This document shows positions 47,261 to 57,305 of a stretch of DNA of 64,000 nt, in pieces. This DNA comes from Ottowia beijingensis (GTDB taxonomy: Bacteria; Pseudomonadota; Gammaproteobacteria; Burkholderiales; Burkholderiaceae_C). How positions within the stretch are numbered: the first letter of the stretch is position 1; the number at the start of each line of letters is the position of its first letter. Both the position numbers and the translations under genes were made by a program. The stretch covers positions 2,914,001 through 2,978,000 of the forward strand of contig NZ_JACCKX010000001.1 of NCBI RefSeq assembly GCF_013423955.1, given 5' to 3'. The notes beneath the pieces are model-generated. The model had not been told where the DNA came from and did not search any database. It was given only the letters and a program-made list of their open reading frames with translations.

Positions 47261-48250
47261 GTGGGAGCGGGCTTGCCCGCGATGGCGGCGTTCCTGCTTC
47301 CGGCCAGCGCGCTATCGCGGGCAAGCCCGCTCCCACAAAGAGAGGGGAGCCGGGTCGGGCAATGACCGATGCGGCCGAGGTGTCTGCCGCGCGTGCATCC
47401 GTCGCTTGGTCTTGACTCCCTCCCCGCTGGGGGAGGGCTGGGGTGGGGGCGCGGCGGTGGTTTGCAGGCTGCGGTGCGCTGGCCCCCATCCCAACCTTCC
47501 CCCAGCGGGGAAGGGGCTTTCACGCGCCATCTGTCAGATCGTTCTCTCCATGCGGGCTTTTGTGGGAGCGGGCTTGCCCGCGATGGCGGCGTTCCTGCCC
47601 CCAGCCATCGCCCTATCGCGGGCAAGCCCGCTACTACAAAGAGAGGGAGCCGGGCCGCGGGATGGCCGATGCGGCCGAGGTGGCGTCCGCGCCAGCATCC
47701 GTCGCAGGGTTTGACTCCCTCCCCGCTGGGGGAGGGCAGGGGTGGGGGCGCGGCGGTGGTTTGCAGGCTGCGGTGCGCTGGCCCCCATCCCAACCTTCCC
47801 CCAGCGGGGAAGGGGCTTTCACGCGCCATCTGTCAGATCGTTCTCTCCATGCGGGCTTGTGTGGGAGCGGGCTTGCCCGCGATGACGGCGTTCCTGCCCC
47901 CAGCCATCGCCCTATCGCGGGCAAGCCCGCTACTACAAAGAGAGGGGAGCCGGGCCGCGGGATGGCCGATGCGGCCGAGGTGGCGTCCGCGCCAGCATCC
48001 GTCGCAGGGTTTGACTCCCTCCCCGCTGGGGAGGGCAGGGGTGGGGGCGCGGCGGTGGTTTGCAGGCTGCGGTGCGCTGGCCCCCATCCCAACCTTCCCC
48101 CAGCGGGGAAGGGGCTTTCACGCGCCATCTGTCAGATCGTTCTCTCCATGCGGGCTTGTGTGGGAGCGGGCTTGCCCGCGATGACGGCGTTCCTGCCCCC
48201 AGCCATCGCCCTATCGCGGGCAAGCCCGCTCCTACAAAGAGAGGGAACAG
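47261..48250. repeat. Tandem array of 300-bp units made of two palindrome types
   Basis: Three full units (starting 47261, 47562, 47861; 301, 299 and 299 bp) plus a partial fourth (48160-48250). Each unit holds a REP pair (GTGGGAGCGGGCTTGCCCGC and its inverse) and a second inverted pair (CTCCCCGCTGGGGGAGGG and CCCCCAGCGGGGAAGGGG). Units 2 and 3 are almost identical. All six frames are open for long stretches, but codon content is that of the repeat, so I call no gene in this 1.1-kb space. Confidence 0.93.
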
Positions 48251-48297
48251 CGCCGCGCAATGACCGATGCGGCCAAGGTGCCGCCCGCGCCCAGCGC

Positions 48298-50147
48298 TCA
48301 CCCCGGCACCGCGTCGTCCACCTGTTCGCCCAGAAAGCCGCCGCTTTGCCGCGCCCACAGCCCGGCGTACAGGCCGCCGCGCGCCAGCAGTTCGGCGTGC
48401 GTGCCCTGCTCCACGATGCGGCCGCGGTCCAGCACGATCAGCCGGTCGAGCGCGGCGATGGTCGACAGCCGGTGCGCGATGGCGATCACCGTCTTGCCCT
48501 TCATCAGCTCGTACAGGCTGGCCTGGATGGCCGCCTCCACCTCGCTGTCGAGCGCGCTGGTGGCCTCGTCCAGCAGCAGGATGGGCGCGTCCTTCAGCAT
48601 CACGCGGGCAATCGCCACGCGCTGGCGCTGGCCGCCGCTCAGCTTCACGCCGCGCTCACCCACATGGGCGTCGTAGCCGGTGCGGCCCTGCAGGTCGGTC
48701 AGGTGCTGGATGAAATCGTGCGCCTCGGCGCGCGTGGCGGCGGCCACCAGTTCGGCCTCGCTCGCATCGGGGCGGCCGTACAGGATGTTGTCGCGCATCG
48801 CCCGGTGCAGCAGTGAGGTGTCCTGCGTCACCATGCCGATGTGCTGGCGCAGGCTGTCCTGCGTGACCCGCGCGATGTCCTGCCCGTCGATCAAGATGCG
48901 CCCGCCCTGCACGTCGTGAAAGCGCAGCAGCAGGTTCACCAGCGTGGATTTGCCCGCGCCGCTGCGGCCAATCAGGCCGATCTTCTCGCCAGGGCGAATC
49001 GTCAGGTTCAGCTTGTCGATCACCGCCTGGCTGCCGTCGCGGTACAGAAAGGTCACGTCCTCGAACCGCACCTCGCCGCGCGTCACCACCAGCGGCTTCG
49101 CATCGGGCGCGTCCACCACCGCGCGCGGGCGCGCCAGCGTGTTGATGCCGTCCTGGATGGTGCCCACGCTCTCGAACAGGCTGGTCATCTCCCACATCAC
49201 CCAGTGGCTCATGCCCGACAGGCGCAGCGCCATCGCCGTCACCGCCGCCACCGCGCCCGTGCCCACCTGGCCGATGGACCACAGCCACAGCGCCGTGCCG
49301 CAGGCGCCCATGATCAGCGCCACGATCAGCGCGTGGTTCAGCGTCTCGAACAGGCTCACCAGCCGCATCTGCGCGTAGCCCGTGGCGCGAAAGTCCTCCA
49401 TCGCCGCGCGGGCAAAGTGCGCCTCGCGCCGCGTGTGCGAGAACAGCTTCACGGTGGCGATGTTGGTGTAGGCGTCGGTGATGCGCCCCGTCATCACGCT
49501 GCGCGCATCGGCCTGCGCGCGGCTCACCGCGCCCAGGCGCGGCACGAACCACCAGCACGCCAGCCCGTAGGCAATGGCCCACAGCCCGAACGGCAGCATC
49601 AGCCAGCCGTCGAAACCCGCCGCCAGCACCAGGATGGTGAGCATGTACACGCCCATGCCGATCACCACGTCGGTGGTGGTGAAGATCATGTCGCGCACCG
49701 CCAGCGCCGTCTGCATGATCTTGGTGGTGATGCGGCCGGCAAACTCGTCGGCGTAGAAGGCCATGCTCTGGCCCAGCATCAGGCGGTGAAAGTTCCAGCG
49801 CAGCCGCAGCGGAAAGTTGATCGCCAGCACCTGGTGCTTGACGATGGTTTGCAGCGCCACCAGCCCGATCGACGCCACCAGCACCCCCGCCAGCAGCCAC
49901 AGCGTGCCGCCGCGCGCCGCCCACAGCTGGCCCGGCGCCACGCTGCCCAGCCAGTCCACCACGTGGCCCAGCAGGGCGAACAGCAGCGCGTCGTAAACCG
50001 ACGTGCCCGCCGACAGCAGCGCCATCAGCGCCACATGGCCGCGCAGGCCCGTGGTAGCGCTCCACACGAAAGCCAGGAAGCCCTTGGGGGCAGTCCTGGC
50101 TCCGGGTCGGGGTAGGGCGGAAGAAGTTTTTCGAAATAGCCGAGCAA
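48298..50147 (-). CDS. ABC exporter, fused permease-ATPase (one frameshift at 5' end)
   Basis: About 616-residue homodimeric ABC transporter of the MsbA/multidrug type. Six membrane segments lie in the first 330 residues; the ATPase has Walker A GLIGRSGAGKSTLVNLLL, signature LSGGQRQRVAIARV and Walker B ILLLDEATSALD. One G is missing in the run at 50086-50090: the upstream frame reads LGYFEKLLPPYPDPEPGLPPKG and joins KGFLAFVWSATTGL, the normal N-terminus. The start is probably TTG 50147 (or TTG 50162); no ATG is in frame. Substrate unknown. The tandem repeat array lies just beyond its stop. Confidence 0.88.
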
Positions 50148-50210
50148 GGCCGCTGCGCGCAATCAAAGGACGCCGGCGCGCGCGCCGTGCGGGCTGCGCG
50201 CGTGGGTTCC

Positions 50211-50492
50211 TTATTTCTGGATGACGATCTTGCCCGTCTTCAGGTACTCGTCGAACTCCACCACCGGAATGGCGGCGTTCATTGGCTGGCCGTCCTCCTG
50301 CCAGCTCATCACCAGGCTTTGCGGCGCGCGCTCCAGCGTCAGCTGGTAATCGGGCTCGATGGTGATCAGCGGGCCGTCGCCGGCGCGAAACTCCAGCCGC
50401 CCCGGCGCCTTGGCGCGCGCCGTCTGGCCCGGCTGCAGGCCGTCCTGGCCGGGCACGTAGTCCAGCTTGTCGGGGTTGGTCACTGTGGTCAT
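50211..50492 (-). CDS. Small conserved hypothetical protein
   Basis: 93-residue acidic, soluble protein beginning MTTVTNPDKLDYVPGQDGLQPGQTARAKAPG and ending EYLKTGKIVIQK. I do not recognise a named family. There is no signal peptide and no membrane segment; predicted strands are separated by charged turns. It lies just upstream of the ABC exporter on the same strand, so it may share a transcript. GC-biased third positions suggest a real gene. Confidence 0.6.
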   Translation of the reverse strand: MTTVTNPDKLDYVPGQDGLQPGQTARAKAPGRLEFRAGDGPLITIEPDYQLTLERAPQSLVMSWQEDGQPMNAAIPVVEFDEYLKTGKIVIQK

Positions 50493-50639
50493 GCGTGTGC
50501 TCCAGAGGTTGCGGCCCCGCAAAGGGCGATCCCGCCCATTGTGCCTGCGCGCGTGGCGCCGCCGTGTAGGACGGTGCTGCGGCCGCCCGCGGGCGCTGCC
50601 CAGTCACGTCAAGCGCAGGGCATCGGGCGCAGATGATGG

Positions 50640-50704
50640 TGGAGTATGCATGCTCAGCGCCCGACGGACGGGCGCTAGCGGCCAGGTAGTTGGGGAGTAT
50701 ATGG
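50640..50704 (+). repeat. Family B repeat
   Basis: GGAGTATGC, hairpin AGCGCCCGACGGACGGGCGCT (8-bp stem), then TGGGGAGTATATGG. It lies between the MmeI-like gene stop and the small hypothetical gene. Confidence 0.88.
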
Positions 50705-50719
50705 TCTTGCCAACCCCGC

Positions 50720-53700
50720 TCAAGCCCCGCTGCCAGCCCGCGCCAGGTTCAGCGCCAGCAGGCGGCGCAGGATTTCGTCGTCGGGCATCTGCGGCGTGTA
50801 GTCGGCCCAGCCGTAGGCGGCGGCCACGGCGGCGTCGAGCTGCTCGTGCGCCTGCGCCAGCCAGGCGGGGCGCTGGTTGTAGAGGTTGGTCAGGGTGCGT
50901 TTTGCAGCGCCTTGGCGTCGGCCTCGGGCAGGCCGGGGCGCGGCTCGATGCGGTCGGGGTAGGGCGAAGCGGCCAGGCCCAGCGGCACCACCTCGGGCAC
51001 CTTCACCGTCCACTCGGGCGGGTTCAGCCAGTTCTGGCGCAGCGCATCCAGCCGGTGCGCGGCCTCGGCAATGGCGCTGGCGTGGGCCTTGCTTGCTTTG
51101 GTTTCGATAGCCGCCGGCGCTTGCCCTGCCGGGGCTGGCGCCGTTTTTGGCTTGAATCCGCAGCCGCCGCCGGCGCCCCAGCCCGGCCGGAATGCGGGCG
51201 CCGCTGGGCAGCGCCTCGGTCTGCTGGTGCGCCGTGTCGGCGGGCGTCAGGCCGGCGGGGAAGGGGAAGGTTTCGAAGCAGGTGGTGGGGGTGTAGCGCG
51301 GGTCGTTGCCCACGCCCAGCCAGGTGCACATGCGCAGCGACCAGAGTTCGTGGAAGCGGCTGTGCAGGATGCCGAAGGTGGTGTCGTCGGCGCGGGCGAC
51401 TATGCACGTCGCATGACTCGGCAGAACATTGCAACTGAACCATACCCACACGCGATGCTTTGCGACGATCGATGTTGCGAAGAAGCGCGAGACAGATGTC
51501 AGGGCCGTACGCATATCTGGCGCTGCGCGCGCGTGAAGCCACCAGCGCCGACGTTCGGCCTCATTGCGTACTGCCGCCTTTTCAGGCTTAACTATCCGCA
51601 AGATGTGTTCGTAAGGCAGTTCAAACAGTGCAGCGTCACTCTCTTTCGTGTCGACACCAAAATCAACGATCCAAGTATCTGACGGCCGTCGCACGATGTC
51701 GGCGCCGTTGATCCATTGTTTGACGACTTCAGCGTTGCTTCGGCCGTTTGGATTGGGTTTCCCGAGCCACGATCTCGCAAGTTCACCCGGAACGTCGAAC
51801 GAAGCTTTCTTGGACGTGCCGACGAAGCAGGCGTTCAAGTTGGGCAGTAGCGTCTTTGCAGATGTCAAATCCACTGCGGATTTGGCCGACTGATAACCAG
51901 TCAAGTCCGAGTGAATGGCTTCAGATGGTTGGCCGTTCAGTTGGACCGGTTGCCCAGCCTCCCCAAACGCCACCAACGACACCCGCACCGCCGCGCCGTC
52001 GTTCACCCACGGCTCGTCGCTCCACGCATCGAAGATGCGGCTGCTCTTGACGATGGCGTCGAGCACGGCGCGGTTCTTGCCGCCTCGGATGGAGTTGGTT
52101 GCTACAAATCCCGCAGCAGTCAGCGCTTGACTGACAAGCGCTGCACGCGCTTTTTCGAACCAGTAGCAGACGAAGTCGGCGCCGCCGGGCACGCGGCCGG
52201 CGTAGGTCTTGCGCAGCGTTTCGGTATAGGCATCGCCCAGCTCGCCGCGCATCTTCTTGTCGCCAATGAAGGGCGGGTTGCCGATGACGACGCTGGCGGC
52301 GGGCCAGGGGCTTCGGTGGCGGGCTGGCTCCCTCGCCCCTCTGGGGAGAGGGTGGGGGTGAGGGGCGGGGCGGTGGCTGGCTGGGCGGGCGTGCCCCACC
52401 CGGCCCTCCCCAGCGGGGAGGGAGGAATTGCAGCAGCGCATCGCGGCATTCGATCTGCTCCAGCGGCTCGAGCACGGGGTTGGTCTTGGGCGGGTAGCCG
52501 TGGGCGATGCGCCATTGAATCTCGCCGATCCAGATGCTGACGCGGGCCAGTTCGGCGGCGTATTCGTTCAGCTCGATGCCGAGCACGTTGTGCGGGCCGG
52601 TGACCAGATCCTGCTCGCGGTCGAGGCCCAGGTCGGCGGCCTGGGTGATGGTGAGCAGTTCGACGTCTTTCAGCGCCTTCAGGCCCAGGAACAGGAAGTT
52701 GCCGCTGCCGCAGGCGGGGTCGAGGATGCGGAAGGCGCGCAGTTCTTCGAGCCACAGCACGAAGCGGGCGTGGGCCTTGCGGTGGGCGGCGTCGCCGTGT
52801 TTCTTGATTTTGGCCGTTTGCGCCCGCAGCTCCTGCGCGGTCAGCTCCCATTTTTGCAGCAAGGGGCGGGTGACGACGGGCTCGACGATGCGGGCGATGG
52901 TGGCCGGGTCGGTGTAGTGGGCGCCCAGCTGGCTGCGCTTGGCGGGGTCGAGCCCGCGCTCGAACAGGGTGCCGAAGATGGAGACGTCGATGGCGGACCA
53001 GTTGAGGGCGGCGGCGTTGCGCAGCTCGGTGATGTCGACGATTTCGAGCCGGGGCACGTCGATGCGCTGGAACAGGCCGCCGTTGAACCAGGGGATGTCG
53101 TCCGGCCCGTACAGGCCGCCGCCCTGCATGGTGGCGAACAGGCTTTGCAGGCCGGTGGTGAGGCGGCCTGAGGTGAGCTGGCGGTTGCCGACGAGGCGCT
53201 CGAACATGCGGCCGGGCAGCAGGCCCACGTCTTCGGCGAAGAAGCAGAACAGGCACTGGGTGAGGAAGTGGGCCACGGTTTCGGCATCGTTGCCGCGGCT
53301 GCGCAGTTGCTCGGCCAGGGTGGCAAAGCTGCGGGCGGCGGCTTCGGTGATGTCGCGCGTGGTTTTCTGCGGGCGAAAGCTTTCGGGGTCGAGCCAGACG
53401 CGGCGCAGCAGGCTTTGGGTGGCGGGCTGGTCGAGCTGGTCGATGCGGACGGTGTGCTGCTCGCTGGGGTGGCCGTTGAACTGGGTGTGGATGCGGATGA
53501 CGAGGCGGTCGCACACCACCAGCAGGGGCGGGTTGCTGAGGGCCAGGCTGTATTGCTGCAGCTGGCGCAGGGCGGCGTCGAGGTTCTTGGCCGGCGCCTT
53601 GTTCTCCCACGCGAAGCGGTTGCGCCAGTACACGTCGGCGTAGCCGCGCGCTTCGCCCAGCAGCAGGGTGTGCTGTTCGAACACGTAGTCTTCGCCGGGC

Positions 53701-53831
53701 ACGGCGCCGGGCTCGGGCACGCCGAGCAGGCGACACAGGTCGATGAAGTGGGGCTGGGCGCCGGCGCGTTCGCTTAAGGAGTGGGCGGGGCCGCCGGGGC
53801 CCCATTTGGCGATGAAGTCGGCGGGGGTCAT
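50720..53831 (-). CDS. MmeI-like fused restriction-methylation protein (three frameshifts, repeat insertion)
   Basis: About 1,037-residue class I SAM DNA methyltransferase of the MmeI/type IIL kind. N-terminal nuclease-like part (DVYWRNRFAWENKAPAKNLDAALRQL, with ExK in WENKAP), helical spacer, motif I FRILDPACGSGNFLFLGLKAL, motif IV VVIGNPPFIGDKKMRGELGDAY, then a target-recognition region and a C-terminal helical end. Frame breaks lie near 52300, 51170 and 50900. Between motifs I and IV a family D palindrome (52328-52432) adds a proline/arginine-rich stretch of roughly 35 residues. Two family A segments also lie inside. Start ATG 53831 (MTPADFIAKWGPGGPAHSL). If the indels are errors the protein may be active; activity is uncertain. 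Confidence 0.82.
51101..51155 (+). repeat. Family A hairpin repeat inside the MmeI-like gene (3' copy)
   Basis: GTTTCGATAGCCGCCGGCGC, loop, GGCGCCGTTTTTGGCTTGAA. On the coding strand it encodes part of the linker GFKPKTAPAPAGQAPAAIET. Confidence 0.8.
52100..52156 (-). repeat. Family A-like hairpin inside the MmeI-like gene (5' copy)
   Basis: Minus strand: CAGCGCTTG-TCAGT-CAAGCGCTG is a perfect 9-bp stem, followed by GCTGCGGGATTTGTAGC. It encodes ARAALVSQALTAAGFVA between FVCYWFEK and TNSIRGG. Confidence 0.7.
52328..52432. repeat. Family D palindrome pair inserted in the MmeI-like gene
   Basis: CTCGCCCCTCTGGGGAGAGGG with GGTGTGAGG-like flank (GGTGGGGGTGAGG), then CCTCCCCAGCGGGGAGGG: the same inverted-pair architecture as the intergenic copy at 12280-12386. 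Confidence 0.8.
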
Positions 53832-53901
53832 GCGGGGCCTTGCTGCATGGCGGGGCATGGTAGCAAAGGGGCGGCGCGGGGCGCTCGCCGTGCAACAGGC
53901 C

Positions 53902-54423
53902 TCAGAACCGGCGGCTGAGGTAGCGCGAACCGGCCAGGCCGAAGCGCCAGGGCGTGTCGACGGCCTTGCTGATGCCGATGCGCGGGCCGGTGAGCACGTC
54001 GACCGGGGTGCCGGGCGGGGCGCCGAGCACGCTGAAGGGCGGCGCATCGAGCGGCAGGCCGTAGTGCGCCAGCGTGATGCCCAGCGCCTGGCCCACGCGG
54101 CCGGGGCCGGCGCACAGCAGGCGCTCGTCGTGCAGCCCGCGGCGCGCGCGCATGGCGGGCAGTCCGTGGGTGGGCTGCAGGGCGCGGATCAGCACGCCGG
54201 CGCCGTGGCCGGCCTCGCGGCAGACGAAGTTGAGGCACCAGTGGATGCCATAGCTGCGGTACACGTAGGCGTGGCCGGGCGGGCCGAACATGGCGCGGTT
54301 GCGCGCGGTGGGGCCGCCGAAGGTGTGCGAGGCGGCGTCGGCCATGTCGTAGGCCTCGGTCTCGACGATGGTGCCGCCCACGCCGTCGACCAGCAGCGTG
54401 GCGCCGATGAGCGCGTGCGCCAC
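53902..54423 (-). CDS. DNA-3-methyladenine glycosylase (AAG/Mpg family)
   Basis: Alkyladenine glycosylase that starts base-excision repair. Diagnostic stretches: [52 protein letters not shown], with the catalytic-region Glu and the intercalating Tyr, and [16 protein letters not shown]. From the GTG at 54423 the protein is 173 residues. The family usually has about 15 more N-terminal residues, and [14 protein letters not shown] is readable in frame upstream without a start codon; an ATG at about 54471 lies in another frame, so a base may be missing there. Divergent from the acrylyl-CoA reductase gene. Confidence 0.9.
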   Translation of the reverse strand: MAHALIGATLLVDGVGGTIVETEAYDMADAASHTFGGPTARNRAMFGPPGHAYVYRSYGIHWCLNFVCREAGHGAGVLIRALQPTHGLPAMRARRGLHDERLLCAGPGRVGQALGITLAHYGLPLDAPPFSVLGAPPGTPVDVLTGPRIGISKAVDTPWRFGLAGSRYLSRRF

Positions 54424-54548
54424 GGCGGGGGCGTCGGCGGCGAAATCGGCAGGGCGCAGGGGCGGGGCATGACGCCTTGGAGTCTAGGCCCGTCGGGTGC
54501 GCGGCTTATAGTCGTTCGCAATTCACCGCACTGACGAGGAGACCACTG

Positions 54549-55535
<987 letters not shown>

Positions 55536-55606
55536 TGCTGCTGCGCGTGCAAAAGAGGGCTTGATCCTCGAGCCGTCCCGGATGCCGCGCGGACCGCATC
55601 CGCGGT

Positions 55607-55682
55607 GTGGGAGCGGGCTTGCCCGCGATGGCGGCGTCCGCGCTCCCGGTCATCGCCCTATCGCGGGCAAGCCCGCTCCCAC
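55607..55682. repeat. REP-type inverted pair
   Basis: GTGGGAGCGGGCTTGCCCGC at 55607 and its inverse ending at 55682, with GCGATGGCGGCGT between; same sequence as the REP pairs in the 47-48 kb array. Confidence 0.9.
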
Positions 55683-55736
55683 AACGCTGGCTGAGAGGGG
55701 CGGCCAGTCACGAAAGACAGCAGCTTGCGCGATGCG

Positions 55737-55843
55737 ATGACGAAACGACCTCGCTGCGCTTTGATGACGGGGCTGCGCCGCCATGACGCCAGTCGCGTGC
55801 GAGGCATTCCGCCATTACTGCTGTCGTTTGGTCGTTTCGTCAT
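55737..55843. repeat. Inverted repeat ATGACGAAACGACC
   Basis: ATGACGAAACGACC at 55737-55750 and its exact inverse at 55830-55843, 79 bases apart. Related fragments (TTTCGTCAT) recur near 55970. Confidence 0.75.
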
Positions 55844-55848
55844 TTATC

Positions 55849-55955
55849 GACGTTTTCTAAAAGCATGACAGCGCGTGCCGCGCCAAAGAAAGCTCCCTCT
55901 CCCTCTGGGAGAGGGCTGGGGTGAGGGCCGGCAGCGTGTCATGTATTACGGAATT
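55849..55955 (-). repeat. 107-bp inverted repeat, copy 2
   Basis: Exact reverse complement of 41170-41276. Confidence 0.95.
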
Positions 55956-56103
55956 TTCGATAGTCATTTCGTCATCACCCGCGCAGCGGCAAAGTCATGG
56001 CGTCATCCGTCTAAAGCCAACGTTTGGACCGCGAAACGGCATGAGTGCGGCGCACGACTCGCCGTGTGGGCGCGCATGATCGGCGCTCGATTCGCTATCG
56101 TAT

Positions 56104-56155
56104 AAATAGCTATTGGCGCTTGGCTGGCAAGCGCTGGGGGCTGATTTGGCCTGAA
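56104..56155 (+). repeat. Family A hairpin repeat
   Basis: AAATAGCTATTGGCGCTTG, loop, CAAGCGCTGGGGGCTGATTTGG. Stem GGCGCTTG/CAAGCGCT. Confidence 0.8.
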
Positions 56156-56283
56156 AATCTCTCAGGCGGGGTACCGTGCGGCTCGGTATTGAAGTCGCGC
56201 GTTGCGTGACGGAATGCGCGCGCCGCACTGGCTGCCGGGCGCCTGACACGCGCCCGTCACGGCCGGCTTCTAGAAACCGGGCC

Positions 56284-56481
56284 ATGCCCACCATTCGACT
56301 CATCGCCGTCCTCAACCACCTTGGCCCGCAGGCCCGCTTCGCGCTAGCCGAGGCGCTGGACCAGGTGGCGCCCGGCCACGACATCGACAGCGAGGCGCTG
56401 TTCGAGCAGTTCGTGCGCGAACTGGACAACATCTCGCCGCTCTGGCAGCGCGTGCCGGAGAACATGGTGATGCCGGATTGA
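56284..56481 (+). CDS. Small hypothetical protein at the ICE boundary
   Basis: 65-residue protein, MPTIRLIAVLNHLGPQARFALAEALDQVAPG to the end LWQRVPENMVMPD. Not recognised. It looks soluble and helical, with an acidic middle (DIDSEALFEQFVRELD). Its stop is directly followed, in the same frame, by sequence resembling the end of a TraG-type protein, so it may abut a deletion junction. Codon use is GC-rich like its neighbours. Confidence 0.5.
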   Translation: MPTIRLIAVLNHLGPQARFALAEALDQVAPGHDIDSEALFEQFVRELDNISPLWQRVPENMVMPD

Positions 56482-56694
56482 CGGGGGAGGGAATGGACCA
56501 CAGCAGACATGCTCCTTAACTTCGTCATGGCGATGATGTTCATCGTGCTACCGGGTTTCTGGGTAGCTGCGCTCGCGTGGGTTGGTGTCCGCGTAGGCAA
56601 CATTTCGCAGATGCTCTCAGCAGCCACCGATGGCGCCAAATCTGCGGGAGGCAAAGGCGCTGACCTTGCAATCAAAGCAGCGAAGGCGAAGTAG
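56482..56694 (+). pseudogene. C-terminal fragment of a TraG-like ICE conjugation protein
   Basis: The frame reads RGREWTTADMLLNFVMAMMFIVLPGFWVAALAWVGVRVG and ends in a Gly/Ala/Lys tail (GGKGADLAIKAAKAK). One membrane segment followed by such a tail resembles the C-terminus of the large TraG N-type mating-pair protein of ICEclc/PAGI-like elements. In those, a DUF3742 gene lies convergent just downstream, exactly as here. Only about 70 residues remain and the upstream part is absent, so I call it a remnant; a free-standing 61-residue protein from ATG 56509 cannot be excluded. Confidence 0.5.
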
Positions 56695-56710
56695 CGCCGA
56701 GAGTGGCGAG

Positions 56711-57078
56711 CTACTCGTCGTCCGCGCTGCCGCCGTCGATGCGTACCTCGCCCCGGTAGAGACCGTATCCGTCCAGGCCGTTTCGCCATTGAGGCTCGTC
56801 ATCATCACTGCTTTCGTCGGCATCAGCGTTGCGTACCATCCAGGCAGCGATCGCTGCAAAGGCCAGCAGCAGCGCCAGCCAGAACGCGGAGTAGAGCAGC
56901 GCACCGAGCACGGCCAGCTTGACGACCCAGAGCACCGCCGTCGCCGCGCCCGCTGGCACCCCGCGCGTCACCAGCCGGCCGGCGACACGCTGCTCGCGGC
57001 GCTGGTATCCACGCCAGGCACGGCCAGCCCCCGGCCCAGCCGGTGGCTCCAGCTCCCGTTGTGCGTGTTGGTGGTCAT
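56711..57078 (-). CDS. DUF3742 family ICE protein (one frameshift)
   Basis: About 122 residues. MTTNTHNGSWSHRLGRGL starts the protein; a base missing from the run at 57022-57026 hides the middle, which on repair reads GRAWRGYQRREQRVAGRLVTRGVPAG. Two membrane segments follow (TAVLWVVKLAVLGALLYSAFWLALLLAFAAIAAW) and an acidic tail ending WRNGLDGYGLYRGEVRIDGG. This is the DUF3742 family, found in integrative conjugative elements next to TraG. Function unknown. It is the best family-level evidence, with the relaxase, that this end of the window is ICE-derived. Confidence 0.85.
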
Positions 57079-57203
57079 GCTCATGTGCCTCGGCTTCAGT
57101 GGTACCTCACCTCATGGAGCGGCCGGTCGGGGCCTGCCCTCCAGCATAGACCGCGATCAGGAGGGCGGGTTGCGGCTGGCAGAGCCGGTCGGCCTGGGTC
57201 GCA

Positions 57204-57290
57204 GGTCGATTAGATTCTGCGATGGAAATCAAACCTTATGCTACTTTCCCTGCGCGTTCCTGCAATGGCTCTAGGGTCGATTGGATTCTG
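57204..57290. promoter_or_regulatory. Direct repeats before abiEi
   Basis: GGTCGATTAGATTCTG (57204-57219) and GGTCGATTGGATTCTG (57275-57290), 15 of 16 identical, 71 bases apart start to start. The second ends 15 bases before the abiEi start. AbiEi-type antitoxins repress their own promoter, so these are candidate binding sites. Confidence 0.45.
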
Positions 57291-57305
57291 TGTTATTTTT
57301 ATAAC

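Larger units (their letters stand above)
55536..56283. other. 748-base gap made of repeats
   Basis: No gene seen. In order it holds a REP pair (55607-55682), a 14-bp inverted repeat with interior (55737-55843), copy 2 of the 107-bp repeat (55849-55955) and a family A hairpin (56104-56155). It separates the chromosomal genes from the ICE-derived segment. Confidence 0.85.

Noticed and set aside
47261-48250. Possible CRISPR array
   Set aside because: The units are about 300 bp and internally palindromic, without short identical repeats separated by unique spacers, and no cas genes are present.
47217-48816. Long frames through the tandem array in all directions
   Set aside because: The peptide repeats with the DNA unit and changes with its palindromes; the array is non-coding repeat.
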